DNA of 64,000 nucleotides from Marinirhabdus gelatinilytica (GCF_003353425.1 NZ_QRAO01000001.1:186001-250000); one strand, 5' to 3'. Positions 53,894 through 63,280 are shown, counted from the first letter of the stretch. Notes: generated from the sequence alone by a model not told the origin. Numbers and translations are program-made.

Positions 53894-53926
53894 AAAGCTC
53901 CCTAACAGAAACTGCTTGGGAGCTTT
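53894..53926 (-). terminator. terminator after tRNA-Leu
   Basis: Minus strand stem AAAGCTCCC (complement of 53918-53926) with GGGAGCTTT (complement of 53894-53902), followed by TTCTTTT. It lies four bases after the tRNA 3' end. Confidence 0.82.
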
Positions 53927-53930
53927 GAAG

Positions 53931-54012
53931 TACCTTGGGTGGGAATCGAACCCACACGACCGAAGTCACTGGATTTTGAATCCAGCGCGTCTACCAATTC
54001 CGCCACCAAGGC
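53931..54012 (-). tRNA. tRNA-Leu (anticodon CAA)
   Basis: Minus strand 82-base cloverleaf: acceptor GCCTTGG with CCAAGGT (last pair G-U), D-arm with GGAATTGGTAGAC, anticodon stem CTGGA/TCCAG and loop TTCAAAA giving CAA, a longer variable arm (TGACTTCGGTCG) typical of class II tRNA, and T-arm GTGGG-TTCGATT-CCCAC. Discriminator base A fits Leu. CCA is not encoded, so it is added by CCA-transferase. Confidence 0.96.
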
Positions 54013-54024
54013 ATAAACGGACGG

Positions 54025-54032
54025 CAAAAATA
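54025..54032 (-). promoter_or_regulatory. -7 element of tRNA-Leu
   Basis: Minus strand TATTTTTG, exact consensus, 12 bases before the tRNA 5' end, implying a start about 6 bases upstream of the mature tRNA. Confidence 0.5.
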
Positions 54033-54136
54033 AGAAATTCTCCCAATACTCATCTACTTTTTTCTGTGAAATTGCCAAAACCACTTTTTGGTGACAAAAT
54101 GTTAACTACTATTTTAGGATGCATCGTTGTATTCTT

Positions 54137-54144
54137 TATTTTTG
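54137..54144 (+). promoter_or_regulatory. -7 element of prs
   Basis: TATTTTTG, exact consensus, 21 bases before the ATG at 54166. It lies inside the leader that an earlier TTG start (54127) would use, supporting the ATG. No TTG at normal spacing. Confidence 0.5.
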
Positions 54145-54165
54145 TGGCACATAAATAAGCCAATC

Positions 54166-55107
54166 ATGTCCGTTCCAACACCAGAGTCGAAGATATTTGC
54201 CTGTAAACAATCCCAACATCTCGCTGAAGCCATTGCAAAAGCCTATGGCCAGCCTTTAGGAAACGTAATCACTTCTACCTACAGCGATGGCGAGTTTCAA
54301 CCCTCATTCGAAGAATCGGTTCGCGGGAGCAGGGTTTTTATTATAGGATCCACACACCCCAACAGCGACCACCTTATGGAAATGCTGTTAATGCTGGATG
54401 CCGCCAAGCGTGCTTCGGCTAGACACATAACAGCCGTGTTACCTTATTTTGGTTGGGCTAGGCAGGACAGGAAGGACAAGCCCCGTGTTCCCATTGCTGC
54501 GAAACTGGTGGCAAAAATGTTGGAGACCGCTGGAGCTACCCGTATTATCACCATGGATTTACACGCAGATCAAATTCAAGGCTTTTTTGAAAAACCTGTG
54601 GACCATTTGTTTGCCTCCACCATATTTTTACCCTATCTCAAAAGCTTAAATCTAGATAACCTTACCATCGCCTCGCCAGATATGGGAGGTAGCAAAAGGG
54701 CCTATGCCTATTCCAAAGCCCTGGAAAGCGATGTGGTAATTTGCTACAAACAAAGGGAAAAGGCCAATGTGATTTCCCACATGGAACTCATTGGCGATGT
54801 AAATGGAAAAAATGTAGTCTTGGTAGATGATATGGTAGACACAGCAGGTACCCTCACAAAAGCCGCAGACCTTATGATGGAACGTGGAGCCCTTAGCGTA
54901 CGTGCCATTTGCACTCACCCTATTCTTTCAGGAAATGCTTTTGAAAAGCTGGAAAATTCAAAACTGGAAGAATTGATCGTAACAGACTCCATCCCACAAA
55001 CCACAAGCCATCCAAAATTAAGGGTGCTCACCTGTGCCAATCTCTTTGCAGACGTGATGCTACGGGTAAACGAGAACCGAAGTATCAGCTCCAAATTTTT
55101 AATGTAG
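54166..55107 (+). CDS. prs: ribose-phosphate pyrophosphokinase (PRPP synthase)
   Basis: A 313-residue class I PRPP synthase that transfers pyrophosphate from ATP to ribose 5-phosphate for nucleotide, His and Trp synthesis. Seen: SDGEFQPSFEESVRGSRVFII, RHITAVLPYFGWARQDRKD (ATP loop), TMDLHADQIQGFF (the PRPP synthase signature), KQREKANV (catalytic flexible loop) and the PRPP-binding VLVDDMVDTAGTL. Normal length. It is followed by rplY after 231 bases, each with its own promoter. Confidence 0.96.
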   Translation: MSVPTPESKIFACKQSQHLAEAIAKAYGQPLGNVITSTYSDGEFQPSFEESVRGSRVFIIGSTHPNSDHLMEMLLMLDAAKRASARHITAVLPYFGWARQDRKDKPRVPIAAKLVAKMLETAGATRIITMDLHADQIQGFFEKPVDHLFASTIFLPYLKSLNLDNLTIASPDMGGSKRAYAYSKALESDVVICYKQREKANVISHMELIGDVNGKNVVLVDDMVDTAGTLTKAADLMMERGALSVRAICTHPILSGNAFEKLENSKLEELIVTDSIPQTTSHPKLRVLTCANLFADVMLRVNENRSISSKFLM

Positions 55108-55266
55108 GGTAGGCACATCAAACGAGCAGGTTCCACGCTATTTCAGCAAGGTATTTCTTTTACCTTTCGTACCAAGAACACGATTTTTAATTTAACTAAA
55201 AAGTGATTGTGCTTGAGTGGTTTTTTCAAAAAAGCTTCATTTTTCAAAAAATGTACCGAAGGCACT

Positions 55267-55296
55267 TTGTTCTATTTCCCAAAAGCATTACATTTG
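55267..55296 (+). promoter_or_regulatory. promoter of rplY
   Basis: TTG (55267-55269), 19 bases, TACATTTG (55289-55296): perfect consensus. Leader about 36 bases. Confidence 0.75.
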
Positions 55297-55338
55297 CACC
55301 CCTCAAAATGAGGAATTTATTAATTTTTAAAAATCAAG

Positions 55339-55995
55339 ATGAAATCAATTACAATTAACGGATCTAAAAGAGAAAGCGTGGGCAAGAAAGCAACCAAAGC
55401 CCTACGTAATGCTGGAAAGGTTCCTTGCGTCGTGTACGGAGGAGATGAGCCTATTCACTTTTCAGCAGATGAACTGGCCTTCAACAAACTAGTGTACACA
55501 CCAGACGTGCACACAGTTGTGGTTGAGCTAGAAAATGGTACCACTGTGCGTGCCATTTTGCAAGACATACAATTTCACCCTGTGACAGACAGGATTTTAC
55601 ACGCAGACTTCTATCAAATATTTGATGATAAGGAAGTAATGATGGAAATCCCTGTACGTATCACAGGAAATTCACGTGGTGTTAGAAACGGTGGTGTACT
55701 TCGTGTAGTTAACCGTAAACTTCGTGTAAAGGCAGTACCGGACAAATTACCAGATTTTATTGAGGTAGATATTACAGAGATGAAAATTGGAGATATCCGT
55801 ACCGTGGCATCTGTACTCAATGACGATTACAAGATTCTGCACGAAGAATCCAGAACCATTTGCCAAGTAAGAACATCTCGTACCGCAATCGCAGATCTTG
55901 AAGATGAAGACGAAGAAGAAGGAGAAGAAGGAGAAGTGGCTGCAGACGAAGTTCCAGCTACCGAGGTTAGTGACGAAGCTGCAGTAAAGGAATAA
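55339..55995 (+). CDS. rplY: 50S ribosomal protein L25/general stress protein Ctc
   Basis: A 218-residue two-domain L25 (TL5/Ctc type). N-terminal 5S-rRNA-binding domain (about 1-95: [35 protein letters not shown]) and C-terminal beta domain (about 96-185), followed by an acidic low-complexity tail (about 190-218, [11 protein letters not shown]). The tail is longer and more acidic than in most phyla but usual in Bacteroidota. It is followed by a terminator, then pth. Confidence 0.95.
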   Translation: MKSITINGSKRESVGKKATKALRNAGKVPCVVYGGDEPIHFSADELAFNKLVYTPDVHTVVVELENGTTVRAILQDIQFHPVTDRILHADFYQIFDDKEVMMEIPVRITGNSRGVRNGGVLRVVNRKLRVKAVPDKLPDFIEVDITEMKIGDIRTVASVLNDDYKILHEESRTICQVRTSRTAIADLEDEDEEEGEEGEVAADEVPATEVSDEAAVKE

Positions 55996-56020
55996 TACTG
56001 CAAAAACATAAAGTTTCAAC

Positions 56021-56051
56021 AAAGCATCCTGTACTTCGGGATGCTTTTTTT
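56021..56051 (+). terminator. terminator of rplY
   Basis: AAAGCATCC (56021-56029) with GGATGCTTT (56039-56047), 9-base loop, T-run continuing to 56051. Pth starts 27 bases later, so read-through or a weak separate promoter must supply pth. Confidence 0.88.
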
Positions 56052-56077
56052 ATTTTTACTGAAGTTTAAATGAACTT

Positions 56078-56719
56078 ATGATTTCTTTCCTTCAGAAGTT
56101 ATTTGGAAATAACCAGAAAAACAAACAACCCCTTTTGGAAGGTGACGACGCTATGAAAAAATTCCTAATCGCCGGTCTTGGAAATATTGGCCCAAAATAC
56201 CACAATACCCGCCACAACATAGGCTTTAAAATGTTGGACTTTTTAGCAGAAGAAAACGACCTAACTTGGGAATCGGCCAGGCTTGGAGATATTACCGTAC
56301 ACAAAAAGAAAGGCCGTTCGTTTTTGTTACTGAAACCTAGCACCTATATGAACTTGAGCGGAAAAGCCGTTAAATACTGGATGGACCAAGAAAAAATACC
56401 GCTGGAAAACCTCTTGGTAATCACGGACGACCTTAACCTCCCCTTTGGCACCCTACGAGTAAAGACCAAGGGTAGCGATGGCGGCCACAACGGTTTAAGG
56501 GATATCCAACAGGTGTTGCAAACCACAAAATATCCGCGGTTCAGGTTTGGGATAAGCGATGCCTTCAATAAAGGACGGCAGGTAGATTATGTACTTGGCG
56601 AATGGTCTCCCGAAGAGGAAGCAAAACTCCCCGAAAGACTCAAAAAAGGTTCAGAAATCATCGAATCTTTTGGATTGGCCGGCATAAACAACACCATGAA
56701 CACCTATAACGGAACCTAA
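56078..56719 (+). CDS. pth: peptidyl-tRNA hydrolase
   Basis: A 213-residue esterase that frees tRNA from dropped-off peptidyl-tRNA. Core motifs: LIAGLGNIGPKYHNTRHNIGF (catalytic His46), KPSTYMNLSG, DDLNLPFGTLRVKTKGSDGGHNGLRDI. The N-terminus carries about 25 extra residues (MISFLQKLFGNNQKNKQP), a common flavobacterial extension; an internal ATG at 56153 would give the core-only form. It is adjacent to ribF with no intergenic base. Confidence 0.95.
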   Translation: MISFLQKLFGNNQKNKQPLLEGDDAMKKFLIAGLGNIGPKYHNTRHNIGFKMLDFLAEENDLTWESARLGDITVHKKKGRSFLLLKPSTYMNLSGKAVKYWMDQEKIPLENLLVITDDLNLPFGTLRVKTKGSDGGHNGLRDIQQVLQTTKYPRFRFGISDAFNKGRQVDYVLGEWSPEEEAKLPERLKKGSEIIESFGLAGINNTMNTYNGT

Positions 56720-57652
56720 ATGCAAGAACACCGTCCCGCTTCAGCATATACTAACGAGACACCTTCGGTACTTACCATTGGCACTTTCGATGGCGTACAT
56801 ATTGGGCACAGGGCCATTTTGAACCGTTTGGTTACTTCAGCACAAAAAGAGGGGTTGCAATCGGTTTTGCTCACGTTTTTCCCACATCCCAGAATGGTGC
56901 TTCAAAAAGACACCAACATACAAATGCTCAACACGCTTTCAGAAAAAAAAGCATTACTGGAACAAACTGGCTTGGACCATTTGGTCATACATCCGTTTAC
57001 CAAGCAGTTTTCAAGAATGACCGCCGTTGAGTACGTTCGGGATTTCTTGGTAAATAAGTTAAAAGCAAAAAAAATAATTATTGGCTACGACCATCGCTTT
57101 GGCCGCAACCGCACCGCAAATATTGTAGACCTCAAGGAAATGGGCATAACCTATGGTTTTGAAGTGGAAGAAATAAGCGTACAGGAGCTGGACGATGTGG
57201 CGGTGAGTTCCACAAAAATCAGGAAAGCACTCTGGGAAGGAGATGTCACTACCGCAAACAACTATTTAGGCTACCCGTACATGATTACTGGAACCGTGGT
57301 AAAAGGTAAGGGAATAGGAAAAACGTGGCACTATCCCACCGCAAACCTACAACCGTCCCAGGAGTATAAACTCATCCCAAAAAACGGCGTGTATGTTACC
57401 AAAGCACTTATGAAAGGCGAAAAGAAATACGGCATTACCAGCATAGGCACCAATCCCACTGTGGGTGGGAAAAAAAGGACCATTGAAACTTTTTTCTTGG
57501 ATACTGAAGCAAATCTGTACGGGGAAGGTTTACAGCTCGAATTCCTTAAATTCATTCGTAACGAAGCCACTTTTGAAACTGTGGAGAAACTAAAAGATGC
57601 CATTAAAGAGGACGAAACGTTTGCCAGGAAATACATAGCCGAGAATGGATAA
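56720..57652 (+). CDS. ribF: bifunctional riboflavin kinase/FAD synthetase
   Basis: A 310-residue cytoplasmic enzyme that makes FMN and FAD. N-terminal nucleotidyltransferase domain with TIGTFDGVHIGHRAIL (residues about 20-35) and YDHRFGRNRTANIVDL, and C-terminal kinase domain (about 185-310) with GTVVKGKGIGKTWHYPTANL and TIETFFLDTEANLYGEGLQLEFLKFIR. Starts directly after the pth stop and overlaps the next gene by 8 bases. No FMN riboswitch lies upstream; the gene is controlled as part of this operon. Confidence 0.96.
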   Translation: MQEHRPASAYTNETPSVLTIGTFDGVHIGHRAILNRLVTSAQKEGLQSVLLTFFPHPRMVLQKDTNIQMLNTLSEKKALLEQTGLDHLVIHPFTKQFSRMTAVEYVRDFLVNKLKAKKIIIGYDHRFGRNRTANIVDLKEMGITYGFEVEEISVQELDDVAVSSTKIRKALWEGDVTTANNYLGYPYMITGTVVKGKGIGKTWHYPTANLQPSQEYKLIPKNGVYVTKALMKGEKKYGITSIGTNPTVGGKKRTIETFFLDTEANLYGEGLQLEFLKFIRNEATFETVEKLKDAIKEDETFARKYIAENG

Positions 57653-58970
57653 ATTTCTCTTCAAACATATTGACAATACAGGACTCGTTCTTTGGCGAGT
57701 AGTGTTTGGTGCACTAATTGCCATCGAGGCATTTGGGGCCATTGCTACCGGATGGTTACGGCGCACCCTTATCGAGCCTACGTTTACCTTCAATTTTATA
57801 GGTTTGGATTTTTTGCAGCCGCTTCCTGGAAATGGGATGTATTACTACTTCGTGCTTATGGGAATCTTTGGGCTGTTGGTCTTGGTGGGCTACAAATATC
57901 GCTTTAGCATGGCCTGTTATGCCCTTATGTGGAGTTGTGTGTATCTCATGCAAAAAACCTCTTATAACAACCACTATTATTTAATGATGCTGTTATGCTG
58001 GCTTATGGTGTTTCTACCGGCCAACCGTTGGTTTTCCTTGGATGCAAAACTCAATCCGGCTCTAAAATCGCCTTCTGTCCCACGGTGGACATACCTGGTC
58101 GTGATATTTCAGGTGTGGATCGTGTACACCTATGCATCGGTAGCCAAGTGGTACCCAGATTGGCTGGATGCAACCGTAACCGAACTATTTATGAAAGGCA
58201 AAGCGGACTATTGGCTCATTGGTCCGCTATTGCAGTTGGATTGGGTACACTGGGCCATTGCCTATGTGGGTATATTCTTCGATCTGCTCATCGTGCCACT
58301 CATGCTCTGGAGACGTACCAGACTGCTCGGTTTTATTGTTTCGGTGTTTTTTCACCTTTTCAACTCCATTGTTTTTCAAATTGGTATTTTTCCGTATATG
58401 AGCATGGCGTTCGCCCTATTCTTTTTCTCTTCTGAAATTTTACAGAAACGTTTCCTTCCAAAGAAACCATTATATACTGCTGGCGAGGTAAAAGTGCCCA
58501 ACTACAAACCGCTGCTCATTAGCGTATTCTCCATATTCTTTATAGTCCAGATAGGACTGCCCCTGCGCCACTGGGCATTTAAGGACGACGTGCTCTGGAC
58601 CGAGGAAGGTCACCGTTTGAGCTGGCGCATGATGCTGCGTAGCAAAGGTGCCAGCCTCATCGTGTACACAAAGGACAAAAATGGCGGGGAGAGAAAAGTA
58701 TACCCCTACCAAAAATTATTGAGCAAAAAACAACGCCGTTCTGTAAAGAGCAAACCCGATATGCTGTGGCGCCTGGCACAGGAGGTCAAAAAAGCCGAGG
58801 CAGAGGAAGGCAGGGACGTGCAGGTATTTATGGATGTAAAGCTGAAGGTAAACGGAGGCGTATACCACCAATTTATAAAGCCCGATGTAGATATCGCCGC
58901 GCAAGATTGGCACCCCTTAAAACACCACGAATGGCTGGAGCCTTCCCCTGCAGATTATCACAAAAAATAG
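57645..58970 (+). CDS. HTTM-domain membrane protein (vitamin K-dependent carboxylase-like)
   Basis: A 441-residue integral membrane protein of the HTTM/VKGC-like family. About six to eight helices in the first 290 residues, with signature blocks LVLWRVVFGALIAIEAFG, the QKTSYNNHYYLMMLLCWLM segment, VYTYASVAKWYPDWL, and FFHLFNSIVFQIGIFPYMS (His in the FHLFN motif). The soluble C-terminus (about 300-441) includes WRMMLRSKGASLIVYTKDKNGGERK. Human homologues carboxylate Glu; bacterial functions are largely unknown. Start ATG overlaps ribF by 8 bases, so it is translationally coupled to a flavin-synthesis gene. Confidence 0.9.
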   Translation: MDKFLFKHIDNTGLVLWRVVFGALIAIEAFGAIATGWLRRTLIEPTFTFNFIGLDFLQPLPGNGMYYYFVLMGIFGLLVLVGYKYRFSMACYALMWSCVYLMQKTSYNNHYYLMMLLCWLMVFLPANRWFSLDAKLNPALKSPSVPRWTYLVVIFQVWIVYTYASVAKWYPDWLDATVTELFMKGKADYWLIGPLLQLDWVHWAIAYVGIFFDLLIVPLMLWRRTRLLGFIVSVFFHLFNSIVFQIGIFPYMSMAFALFFFSSEILQKRFLPKKPLYTAGEVKVPNYKPLLISVFSIFFIVQIGLPLRHWAFKDDVLWTEEGHRLSWRMMLRSKGASLIVYTKDKNGGERKVYPYQKLLSKKQRRSVKSKPDMLWRLAQEVKKAEAEEGRDVQVFMDVKLKVNGGVYHQFIKPDVDIAAQDWHPLKHHEWLEPSPADYHKK

Positions 58971-58994
58971 GACAAAAAAGAACGGCATTGAAAA

Positions 58995-59026
58995 TTGCCT
59001 TAAAACCTCCAATTTAGCTAACTTTA
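58995..59026 (+). promoter_or_regulatory. promoter of serS
   Basis: TTG (58995-58997), 21 bases, TAACTTTA (59019-59026, one mismatch). Predicted start about 15 bases before the ATG. Confidence 0.5.
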
Positions 59027-59048
59027 CACCCTTAAATTCTTTCTGAAA

Positions 59049-60320
59049 ATGCTACAAGTACACGACATACGCGCAAATAAAGATGCTTACATCAATGCTC
59101 TAAAAAAAAGAGGGCTGGATGTTTCCGAAGACATTGAAAATATATTGGAGGCAGACGAAAACCGTCGTGCTACACAAACCAAGTTGGACGAAACCCTTGC
59201 CCAGAGCAATACATTTTCCAAAGAAATAGGGATGCTCTTTAAAAGTGGCGAGACCCAAAAAGCAAACATCCTAAAAGAAAAAACCAGTAAACTGAAAGAA
59301 GATTCCAAACGTTTTCAGGAAGAACTGAATGCCGCAGTAGAAACATTGGACAATTTGCTGTACACCATTCCCAATATTCCCCACGAGCTGGTACCCGCTG
59401 GCACGGACGAGAACGACAACGAAGAAGTCTTTGCCGAAGGGGACATACCTACACTTGACAATGAGGCCCTACCACACTGGGAACTGGCTAAAAAATATGA
59501 TCTTATAGATTTTGAATTGGGCGTAAAGGTAACGGGTGCAGGCTTTCCAGTATACAAAGGAAAAGGTGCTCGCTTACAACGCGCTTTGATAAGCTATTTC
59601 CTGGACAAAAACACCGAAGCGGGCTACACCGAATACCAAGTTCCCCATTTGGTGAACGAGGATTCTGCCCGTGGCACAGGACAACTGCCAGATAAAGAAG
59701 GCCAAATGTATCACGTAACGGGAGACGATCTCTACCTTATCCCTACTGCCGAAGTGCCGGTGACCAACCTTTTTAGGGGCGATTTGTTACCCCATACCCA
59801 ACTGCCCATTACCTGCACGGGCTACACGCCCTGTTTCCGTAGGGAAGCTGGCAGTTACGGCGCACACGTAAGAGGGTTGAACAGATTGCACCAATTCGAT
59901 AAAGTTGAAATTGTACGTATTGAGCATCCGGACAACAGCTACAAAGCCCTGGATGGAATGGTGGAACATGTAAAGAACATACTACGCGAACTCAAACTCC
60001 CGTACCGTATCCTTAGATTATGTGGAGGGGATTTAGGGTTCACCTCAGCACTCACCTACGATTTTGAAGTGTTCAGCACTGCGCAGGATAGATGGTTGGA
60101 AATCTCTTCAGTATCTAATTTTGAAACGTTCCAGGCCAATAGATTGAAGCTTCGTTTCAAAGATGGGGACGGAAAGAACAAACTGGCACATACCCTTAAC
60201 GGAAGCGCACTGGCACTACCAAGAGTATTGGCCGGGATCCTAGAAAACTACCAGACCGAGAATGGTATAAACATACCGGATGTATTAGTGCCCTATTGTG
60301 GGTTCGATAGGATTGACTAG
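59049..60320 (+). CDS. serS: serine--tRNA ligase
   Basis: A 423-residue class IIa synthetase charging tRNA-Ser and tRNA-Sec. N-terminal antiparallel coiled coil (about residues 25-105), then the catalytic core: TAEVPVTNLFRGDLL, motif 2 CFRREAGSYGAHVRGLNRLHQFDKVEIV, motif 3 NGSALALPRVLAGILENYQTENG. Typical bacterial length. Start ATG at 59049 gives MLQVHDIRANKDAY. Confidence 0.97.
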   Translation: MLQVHDIRANKDAYINALKKRGLDVSEDIENILEADENRRATQTKLDETLAQSNTFSKEIGMLFKSGETQKANILKEKTSKLKEDSKRFQEELNAAVETLDNLLYTIPNIPHELVPAGTDENDNEEVFAEGDIPTLDNEALPHWELAKKYDLIDFELGVKVTGAGFPVYKGKGARLQRALISYFLDKNTEAGYTEYQVPHLVNEDSARGTGQLPDKEGQMYHVTGDDLYLIPTAEVPVTNLFRGDLLPHTQLPITCTGYTPCFRREAGSYGAHVRGLNRLHQFDKVEIVRIEHPDNSYKALDGMVEHVKNILRELKLPYRILRLCGGDLGFTSALTYDFEVFSTAQDRWLEISSVSNFETFQANRLKLRFKDGDGKNKLAHTLNGSALALPRVLAGILENYQTENGINIPDVLVPYCGFDRID

Positions 60321-60450
60321 CTTATTTTAAAGCATAAATTAAACAGTAGTATACATACCATTTCAAAATTTATACCGTAAAAAGGTTTGGCGCAATAGTT
60401 GTAGCTTCAAAGAAAGTTTTACTAATCTCTAATTCCTCGCATCTCGTACC

Positions 60451-60458
60451 TAAATTTG
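60451..60458 (+). promoter_or_regulatory. -7 element of the TPR protein gene
   Basis: TAAATTTG, exact consensus, 13 bases before the ATG at 60472. Short leader of about 6 bases; no TTG at normal spacing. Confidence 0.45.
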
Positions 60459-60471
60459 TATATTTACCCCT

Positions 60472-62253
60472 ATGCGTATCCTATTGTTCATATTGTTGTT
60501 AACCTTTTCAGTGGGTAGCTTTGCCCAAAGTGAGGCTTTGGCCAAAAATTATTTTGAGCAGGGTGAGTATGAAAAGGCACTCTCCATCTATAAAAAACTG
60601 TTGAAATCCAATCCCGAGAGGCTTAACTACCTTACTGCAACTGTGGAGATTTACCAACAACTGGAGCAGTTTGAAGAAGCCGAGATACTCCTGCGCGACC
60701 AATTAAATTCAAGACGAAGGCTCCCACAGTTATACGTAGAACTGGGACACAACTATACATTGCAGGACAAAGATTCCCTAGCAACCCAAGCCAATAAACA
60801 GGCCATAGCCTTTTTACAGCAAAACCCCCACTACGCGTTCAACATTGGCAAAGCGTTTGAGTCGTATAGCTTGTTGGACGAAGCCGTACAAACCTACGAG
60901 ATTGCCATGCAGTTGGAGCCGGGGATCAACCTCAATCCGCAGTTGGCAAGGATCTATGGCGAGCAGGGCGAACTGGAAAAAATGTTCAGCGCCTATTTGG
61001 ATTTAATGCAGGAAAAACCTTCCTACCGAAGCATTGCACAGCGTAATTTCAGCCTCTACGTTTCAGAAGACCCCAATTACGAGGCAAATACGATCCTTCG
61101 GAAGACACTGCTGGAAAGGCTTCAGGAAAATCCTGATATACTCTATAACGAGTTGCTAAGTTGGTTGTTCATTCAGCAAAAGGAATACAAGAAAGCATTC
61201 ATCCAAGAAAAGGCGATTTACAAACGAAAGGGCGAAGATCTTTCGGGCATAGTGGATTTGGGTTTTATAGCCTTGAATGACGAAGATTATAAAAATGCCG
61301 AAGTTGCCTTTAACTATGCCATAGAGAACAGTGCCACACCCGAGGAAAAACTGCGCAACAACCAATATTTAATGAAGATAAAGCTGGAAACAGCAACCGA
61401 AAAAGAGTATCCAGCCATTGCACAAGGGTTTGAAGCGCTGCTGGATACCTACGGAAGGGGAAAACAAACCTATATGCTCCAAATAGATTACAACCACTTT
61501 CTGGCCTTCAATATGGGTAAAAAGGACGACGCCATCGCCAACCTAAAAGAACTGGCAAAGGAACCCATGAGCAGGTATCAGGAAGCCCGTGTAAAGATGA
61601 AACTGGCAGATATCTTGGTGTTCAGCGAGCAATTTAACCAAGCACTCATTTACTATTCACAAATTCAGAACAAGGTTAAAAACGACGTGCTAGCACAGGA
61701 AGCCCGCTTTAAGGTAGCCAAAACAAGTTATTATAAAGGAGATTTTGAGTGGGCACAGGTACAACTGGACGTACTTAAAAAATCGGCATCACAGCTCATT
61801 GCAAACGATGCTATGCAACTTAGCTTGATGATTCGCGACAACTCACTGGAAGACTCTACACAAACCGCATTGAAGAAATTTGCAAAAGCCGAATTACTTT
61901 CCCTACAGAACAAAGACCAGCAAGCCATTACAGCCTTGGCCGATATCCTGGAAAACCACAAGGGTGAAAAAATTGAGGACGAAGCCTTGCTGAAACAAGG
62001 AAAAATGTATGAAAAGATTGGCGTACTGGACAAGGCAGAGGCCAATTACCTAAAGCTCATTCAGTTTTACAAGGAAGATATCCTCGCAGACGATGCCTAT
62101 TATGCCCTCGCAAAACTTTACGAGAACAAGCTCGCTCAACCTGAGAAGGCCAAGGAATACTACGAGCAGATAATCTACGATTTTGCCGATAGTATTTACT
62201 TTGTAGAAGCTCGTAAACGCTTCAGGACGCTTCGGGGCGATGCTATTGAATAA
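60472..62253 (+). CDS. exported tetratricopeptide-repeat protein
   Basis: A 593-residue protein with a signal peptide (MRILLFILLLTFSVGSFAQ) and TPR-type helical repeats throughout: NYFEQGEYEKALSIYKKLLKSNPERLNY at the start, VQTYEIAMQLEPGINLNPQLARIYGEQGELEK, and YLKLIQFYKEDILADDAYYALAKLYENKLAQPEKAKEYYEQII at the end. It is periplasmic or on the outer-membrane inner face and is likely a scaffold for protein complexes. It resembles conserved flavobacterial TPR proteins between serS and rsmA. No enzyme motif. Confidence 0.88.
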   Translation: MRILLFILLLTFSVGSFAQSEALAKNYFEQGEYEKALSIYKKLLKSNPERLNYLTATVEIYQQLEQFEEAEILLRDQLNSRRRLPQLYVELGHNYTLQDKDSLATQANKQAIAFLQQNPHYAFNIGKAFESYSLLDEAVQTYEIAMQLEPGINLNPQLARIYGEQGELEKMFSAYLDLMQEKPSYRSIAQRNFSLYVSEDPNYEANTILRKTLLERLQENPDILYNELLSWLFIQQKEYKKAFIQEKAIYKRKGEDLSGIVDLGFIALNDEDYKNAEVAFNYAIENSATPEEKLRNNQYLMKIKLETATEKEYPAIAQGFEALLDTYGRGKQTYMLQIDYNHFLAFNMGKKDDAIANLKELAKEPMSRYQEARVKMKLADILVFSEQFNQALIYYSQIQNKVKNDVLAQEARFKVAKTSYYKGDFEWAQVQLDVLKKSASQLIANDAMQLSLMIRDNSLEDSTQTALKKFAKAELLSLQNKDQQAITALADILENHKGEKIEDEALLKQGKMYEKIGVLDKAEANYLKLIQFYKEDILADDAYYALAKLYENKLAQPEKAKEYYEQIIYDFADSIYFVEARKRFRTLRGDAIE

Positions 62254-62290
62254 TACGTATAAATCATTTCCTATTTTGTAACTTTAACCC

Positions 62291-62944
62291 ATGCGGGGAA
62301 CCAAAAAAATAGACTGGCTGAACCATTTTCTCGAGTTTATCGTTGTGGTGATTGGTATTCTGTTGGCATTTCAGCTCAACACCTGTCGCGAGGCAAAAAA
62401 GGAGGATAATCTTGTGGAAAGCCACGTAAAAAATGTGGTAGAAGAGACACAATTCAACAAACAACAAATAGAGGGGAGCCTTGAAACGTCTAAAACCCTG
62501 TTGCAAAAGCTAGACACCCTTATCAACTTAACAGCACAGAAGGAACTCGACCGAAATTCAGCACACATCCTATCCATGGAACTGATGTCGCTGGACTATA
62601 TGTACTTAAAGAAGAACGCCTACAACTCGTTGGTGGAAACTGGGGATATCCGGTTTATGGATAATTCACAACTTCAAAAAGACATTATTAGCCTGTATGA
62701 ATATTATACTTGGCTAGAGGGATTGGACACTTCCACCAGAACTTCATATCTTGAAAATTACCTTCCCTACGCCACCAAAAATTTCGATTTAATACACTAC
62801 CAAGCCCAAGCTGCAGAGGTGTACACCAATAAGTTGTTCCGTAACTATCTTTCGGTTTACAGGTATTCGCTTCGATACAGGCAACAAAAGCAAGAAGACC
62901 TCTTGGCCATTGTGGATGAATTTTTGATAAAATACACACCCTAA
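62291..62944 (+). CDS. membrane-anchored protein, DUF6090-like
   Basis: A 217-residue protein with a single N-terminal membrane helix (about 10-28: LNHFLEFIVVVIGILLAFQLN) followed directly by TCRE and a helical, charged periplasmic body. The FLEFIVVVIGILLAFQ-N pattern matches the anchor of DUF6090 proteins (recalled, not searched). The body has conserved-looking NAYNSLVETGDIRFMDNSQLQKDIISLYEYY. Function unknown. It lies 37 bases after the TPR gene and 9 before DUF4286, so probably one operon. Confidence 0.65.
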   Translation: MRGTKKIDWLNHFLEFIVVVIGILLAFQLNTCREAKKEDNLVESHVKNVVEETQFNKQQIEGSLETSKTLLQKLDTLINLTAQKELDRNSAHILSMELMSLDYMYLKKNAYNSLVETGDIRFMDNSQLQKDIISLYEYYTWLEGLDTSTRTSYLENYLPYATKNFDLIHYQAQAAEVYTNKLFRNYLSVYRYSLRYRQQKQEDLLAIVDEFLIKYTP

Positions 62945-62953
62945 CAGTACCTT

Positions 62954-63280
62954 ATGATTATATACAACGTAACCGCAAATATAGATGCCAGCATTCATGA
63001 TAGATGGTTGGAATGGATTAAAGAACACATCCCCCAAGTTCTGGCTACTGGTCACTTTACCGAAGCAAAGCTCACTAAAGTATTGATAGATGAAGAGATG
63101 GGCGGGACCACCTACTCCATTCAGTATAGGGCAAAATCGAGAGAAGATCTTGAAAACTACTATAAAAACCACGCCGAAAAACTTCGAAATGAAGGGCTTC
63201 GTCTATTTGCCGACAAAATGCTGGCTTTCCGTACCGAGCTTGAGGTACTCGACGAATATTCAGTTAATTTTCCTTCTTAA
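62954..63280 (+). CDS. DUF4286 family protein
   Basis: A 108-residue cytoplasmic alpha/beta protein with the DUF4286 pattern: MIIYNVTANIDASIHDRWLEWIKEHIPQVLATGHF at the start and YRAKSREDLENYYKNHAEKLRNEGLRLFADKMLAFRTEL. The fold resembles ferredoxin-like dimeric alpha/beta barrels. No catalytic residues recognised. The stop is followed directly by the rsmA ATG, a conserved flavobacterial arrangement that suggests translational coupling. Confidence 0.85.
   Translation: MIIYNVTANIDASIHDRWLEWIKEHIPQVLATGHFTEAKLTKVLIDEEMGGTTYSIQYRAKSREDLENYYKNHAEKLRNEGLRLFADKMLAFRTELEVLDEYSVNFPS

Noticed and set aside
56640-56760. FMN riboswitch before ribF
   Set aside because: ribF follows pth with no intergenic sequence, so there is no room for an aptamer, and no RFN-like conserved boxes are present.
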